Assembly (NCBI RefSeq): GCF_004217335.1
Contig: NZ_SHMP01000006.1
Coordinates: 186,001-250,000 of the forward strand
DNA: 64,000 nt
Reading direction: 5' to 3'
DNA from: Natrinema hispanicum
GTDB lineage: Archaea; Halobacteriota; Halobacteria; Halobacteriales; Natrialbaceae
In this document: piece after piece, positions 61,082-64,000 of the stretch
Layout of the letters: each line of letters begins with the position of its first letter
Numbering within the stretch: position 1 is the first letter of the stretch
The notes under the pieces: model-generated
Databases searched by the model: none
What the model was told of the DNA's origin: nothing
What the model saw: only the letters and a program-made list of their open reading frames with translations
Translations under genes and position numbers: made by a program

Positions 61082-62436
61082 CCGAGCCCGGGTGGCCCAC
61101 CGATACGGCTGATGCAGACCCCGAGAGCGACGAGCAGTCGCGTCCGGATCCAGCGACGATCTCCGTCGAGGGCTGCTCGCTGTCATTCGGCGACCTCTCG
61201 GTGCTCGAGGACGTCTCGCTCACCATCGAACCGGGCGAGTTCGTCGGTTTCGTCGGACCAAACGGGGCCGGAAAGACGACGCTGTTGCGGACGATCAGCG
61301 CCGCGCTCGAGCCAGATTCAGGCACTGTCGCGATCGACGGGGCCGACGTTCACGACCTTTCGTCGCGGGCCTCGAGTCGGCTCGTCTCGGTCGTGCCCCA
61401 GGACACCTCGATCTCGTTTTCGTTTCCCGTCCGTGATGTCGTCGAAATGGGGCGTCATCCACACCGCTCGCGGTTCTCGTCGGCGACACCTGATGACCAT
61501 GCTGTCGTCGAGCGCGCCTTAGAGCGCACCCGGACGGCGGAGTTGGCCGACCGACCGATCGACGAGGTAAGCGGCGGCCAGCGCCAGCGGGTCGTCCTCG
61601 CGCGGGCGATTGCCCAGGCGACGCCAGTCATGCTGTTAGACGAGCCGACGGCGAGTCTCGACGTCAACCATCAGGTCGAGACACTCGAGCTCGTCCGCGA
61701 GCTGGTCGACGAGGGCCGAACCGTGATCGCAGCGATCCACGATCTCGATCTCGCGGCGCGGTACTGCGATCGACTGGTGTTGCTGTCGGACGGCACGGTC
61801 GCCAGAGACGGCCCACCAGCGACGGTGTTGACCGGCGACGCGCTGGCCGACTCCTTCGACGCGAACGCGGTCGTGACACAGAATCCGGTGACGGGAACCG
61901 AGACGGTGACGGCGCTGGCAGACACCCACGAGCCGGAGCCAGCGTCGCGTCCGGACCGGGTTCACGTCCTCGGGACAGGAGCCGCCGCAGCCGGCGTCGT
62001 CGCCAGACTCGCGGCCGCGGGGATCGATGTGACGCTCGGACCCGTCTCGAGCGGCGACGCTGCAGCCGAAACCGCTCGCTCGCTGGGCGTCGAGGCAATC
62101 GAGACCGAACCGTTTGCGCGCTTGGCCCCCGAGGACCGCGCCACCGCCGAGACGCTCGTTCGAGAGGCCGATGTCACGGTGCTTGCCGATCTCGTCCTCG
62201 GTGCTGGCACCCAGCCGCTCCTCGAGGCGCTCGAGACGAGCGACGGGCTGGTCGCCGTCGAGACGCGGCCGCTCTCCGAGCGTGATTTCGCGGCCACGGA
62301 CGCTCGAGCGCGGTACAGCGCCTGTTGTGAGCGCGCAGTGGACGCGACGCTCGAGGGCGTCTGCGAGGCGGTCGCCGACGCGGCAGTGGGTGGTTCGTCC
62401 TCACGGCAGGTAGACTCGATCGACGTCGACGACTGA
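61078..62436 (+). CDS. btuD: Cobalamin ABC transporter ATPase BtuD with C-terminal domain
   Basis: This 452-residue protein has a canonical ABC domain: Walker A GPNGAGKTT (residues 60-68), signature VSGGQRQR (164-171), Walker B VMLLDEP (184-190) and the H-loop AAIHDLDLAARY. Residues 300-440 add a separate alpha/beta domain (RVHVLGTGAAAAGVVARLAA, VTVLADLVLGAGTQPLLEAL) not found in bacterial BtuD. It has a Gly-rich loop like an NAD-binding or Rossmann fold. Its role could be regulatory. The start overlaps btuC by 4 bp. The N-terminal 28 residues are acidic and disordered. Confidence 0.87.
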   Translation: MTEPGWPTDTADADPESDEQSRPDPATISVEGCSLSFGDLSVLEDVSLTIEPGEFVGFVGPNGAGKTTLLRTISAALEPDSGTVAIDGADVHDLSSRASSRLVSVVPQDTSISFSFPVRDVVEMGRHPHRSRFSSATPDDHAVVERALERTRTAELADRPIDEVSGGQRQRVVLARAIAQATPVMLLDEPTASLDVNHQVETLELVRELVDEGRTVIAAIHDLDLAARYCDRLVLLSDGTVARDGPPATVLTGDALADSFDANAVVTQNPVTGTETVTALADTHEPEPASRPDRVHVLGTGAAAAGVVARLAAAGIDVTLGPVSSGDAAAETARSLGVEAIETEPFARLAPEDRATAETLVREADVTVLADLVLGAGTQPLLEALETSDGLVAVETRPLSERDFAATDARARYSACCERAVDATLEGVCEAVADAAVGGSSSRQVDSIDVDD

Positions 62437-62606
62437 GACGGGATGCTATCACGGGTTTCCGGAACGTTCCACGGCGGTCGTGAGTGGGTTGGTACTGACT
62501 CCGCAGCCGATAGTAGCACGGTTTCCGTGTGCAGAAGCACTCGTGATTCCGGTAAGTACAGCCGGCCACCTGTTCGCTACCCTCTACACAAATAATATAA
62601 ATAAGA

Positions 62607-62804
62607 ATGTATTCGTCATTAAATGTGACTACAAAAAGCTCCTCAATTCTCATTCCCGGCGTTATCTGTATGGTTATTGGATTTTTCCTTTTCAACGTAG
62701 TTGGGGCCGGTTTGGGGCTGATACTGGGATTTGCGATGGGTGAACAATATTACAACCGTCGTGAGTTAGAAAAGCAGATAGACGAATTGAAAGGCAGTGA
62801 CTAA
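62607..62804 (+). CDS. Small membrane protein (two hydrophobic segments)
   Basis: This 65-residue protein starts MYSSLNVTTKSSSILIPGVI. PGVICMVIGFFLFNVVGAGL and GLILGFAMGEQYY form one or two helices, and RRELEKQIDELKGSD is a polar tail. The gene is AT-rich compared with the flanking btuD and gatE genes. TATA-like AATATAAATA lies within 15 bp of the ATG, which is close for this start, so an internal start at 62670 cannot be excluded. I know no family. Confidence 0.45.
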   Translation: MYSSLNVTTKSSSILIPGVICMVIGFFLFNVVGAGLGLILGFAMGEQYYNRRELEKQIDELKGSD

Positions 62805-62916
62805 TACTATTTCTAACATTCGCACGATATAGATAGTTCGCATCTGTAGTTACCGAATCGGACGTTAAATTATGACCGGCGGTATGACACTGTCATCCCG
62901 CGAGCGGACTGGACGG

Positions 62917-62923
62917 TTTTTTA
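62917..62923 (+). promoter_or_regulatory. TATA box of gatE
   Basis: TTTTTTAC is centred about 28 bp before the ATG at 62949. A 13-bp palindrome, ATGACACTGTCAT, at 62884-62896 lies just upstream and may bind a regulator. Confidence 0.45.
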
Positions 62924-62948
62924 CCCCTCCGCCTCCGAGTGGCCGCCA

Positions 62949-64000
62949 ATGACCGAGTACGATTACGAGGCCCTCGGACTCGTCGCCGGGCTGGAGATCC
63001 ACCAGCAACTCGACACGGCGACGAAGCTGTTCTGCCAGTGTCCGACCGACCTCCGCGAACCCGACGCGGCGACGCGGTCGTTCACGCGCTATCTCCACCC
63101 CACCCGGAGCGAACTGGGCGAACTCGACGACGCCGCCGTCGAGGAGAGCATGGTCGAACGCGAGTTCGAATACCTCGCCTACGACTCGACCTGTCTCGTC
63201 GAGGAAGACGACGAGCCACCTCACGAACTCGACGACGAAGCCCTCGAGACGGTGCTCGAGATCGCCCAGCTGATGGACATGAACCCGGTCGATCAGGCTC
63301 ACGTCATGCGCAAGATCGTCGTCGACGGGTCGAACACGAGCGGCTTCCAGCGCTCGTCGCTGGTCGCCACCGACGGCGAAATCGAGACGAGCGACGGGGC
63401 CGTCGGCATTGAGGATCTCATGCTCGAGGAAGAAAGCGCCCAGCGCGTCGAAGAAACCGACGACGGGGTGCGCTACAGCCTTGACCGACTGGGGATCCCA
63501 CTGGTCGAGATCGGCACCCGTCCGGACATTTCGACGCCCGAGCAGGCCCTCGAGGCTGCCGAACGGATTGGGATGCTGTTGCGCTCGACGGGGAAGGTCA
63601 AACGCGGCCTGGGGACGATCCGTCAGGACGTCAATGTCTCCATCGAGGAGGGTGCCCGCGTCGAGATCAAGGGTGTCCAAAGCTTAGACGACATCGACGA
63701 TATCGTCCACAACGAGGTCGGCCGACAGGTCGAACTTGTCGCGATCCGTGACGAACTCGAGGAACGTGACGCGTCGGTCGGCGACACGCAGGACGTGACT
63801 GCGGTCTTCGAGGACACCGACAGCGGCGTCATTCAGGGCGCGCTGAATTCGGGTGGCTCCGTGATGGCGGTGCCGCTCTACGGCTTCGACGGCCTCGTCG
63901 GGCGTGAGATCGCACCCGACCGCCGCCTCGGCACCGAGTTCTCGGATCACGCCAAGCGCCACGGCGCGGGCGGGATCTTCCACACCGACGAACTCCCCGC
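62949..64000 (+). CDS. gatE: Glu-tRNA(Gln) amidotransferase subunit E (5' part)
   Basis: The frame is open to the window edge and covers 350 residues. It starts [20 protein letters not shown]; the LEIHQQLDT and FCQCPT (zinc Cys) segments are those of GatE, not GatB, which has LEVHVQLNT. GatE activates Glu-tRNA(Gln) and works with GatD, a type I asparaginase-like subunit, in archaea. [20 protein letters not shown] and later DYGLDGL-like [17 protein letters not shown] fit the B/E family and the GAD insertion. gatD is not in the window. Confidence 0.92.
   Translation, partial: MTEYDYEALGLVAGLEIHQQLDTATKLFCQCPTDLREPDAATRSFTRYLHPTRSELGELDDAAVEESMVEREFEYLAYDSTCLVEEDDEPPHELDDEALETVLEIAQLMDMNPVDQAHVMRKIVVDGSNTSGFQRSSLVATDGEIETSDGAVGIEDLMLEEESAQRVEETDDGVRYSLDRLGIPLVEIGTRPDISTPEQALEAAERIGMLLRSTGKVKRGLGTIRQDVNVSIEEGARVEIKGVQSLDDIDDIVHNEVGRQVELVAIRDELEERDASVGDTQDVTAVFEDTDSGVIQGALNSGGSVMAVPLYGFDGLVGREIAPDRRLGTEFSDHAKRHGAGGIFHTDELP

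Noticed and set aside
62949-64000. gatB instead of gatE
   Set aside because: The LEIHQQLDT and FCQC start and the later insertion fit GatE. GatB has LEVHVQLNT and a shorter B domain.

Overview
The window is chromosomal DNA of an extremely halophilic archaeon (class Halobacteria). The evidence is high GC, strongly acidic proteins, archaeal-only families (GatE, Rpo11, Gar1, SRP19, archaeal Dph2, HalX and DUF7344-type regulators, a salactin-like actin), Tat lipoproteins and a PGF-CTERM tail. TATA-like boxes about 28 bp upstream of start codons indicate many leaderless mRNAs. The abundance of ctcgag suggests Natrialbaceae, but that is a weak inference.

Layout. 0-5.5 kb: end of gatC and complete gatA, an FNT channel, a winged-helix regulator, an NRDE protein and a BCCT transporter. 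5.6-17.4 kb: a menaquinone cluster on the minus strand in the order menF-menD-(insertion)-menB-lipoprotein-menA-menC-menE. An IS4-type transposase gene and a small hypothetical gene lie between menD and menB. 17.5-26.6 kb: a molybdopterin oxidoreductase, small membrane and ribbon-helix-helix proteins, two coupled Tat lipoproteins, hisF, a zinc-ribbon membrane protein, rpo11, a rhomboid protease with an extra C-terminal domain and a METTL5-like methylase. 26.6-35.8 kb: a salactin-like actin beside a four-helix membrane protein that resembles CdpA, then a HalX regulator, dph2, a double DUF7344-type regulator, an MBL hydrolase, a 722-residue acidic coiled-coil protein and a HisG-like unknown. 35.8-38 kb: a lactonase-like MBL enzyme overlapping an iron alcohol dehydrogenase.

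38-42.85 kb is an AT-richer island and the most unusual part. Two paralogous modules, each a regulator plus a tyrosine recombinase, face away from each other across an AT-rich gap with inverted repeats. One regulator has lost its DNA-binding N-terminus. A third, convergent gene fuses an intact HNH nuclease domain to a recombinase domain lacking nearly all catalytic residues.

42.85-50.85 kb: two paralogous two-gene bPH2-domain membrane operons around a C2H2/zinc-ribbon protein, a CNNM-CBS protein, a UspA protein and fumC. 51-64 kb: an enoyl-CoA hydratase, bolA and an NfuA-like Fe-S protein, a small acidic protein, two PAS histidine kinases flanking cysS, a presenilin-like protease beside gar1 and srp19, the btuF/btuCD cobalamin importer, a small membrane protein and the 5' part of gatE. 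No rRNA, tRNA or CRISPR array was recognised by eye.
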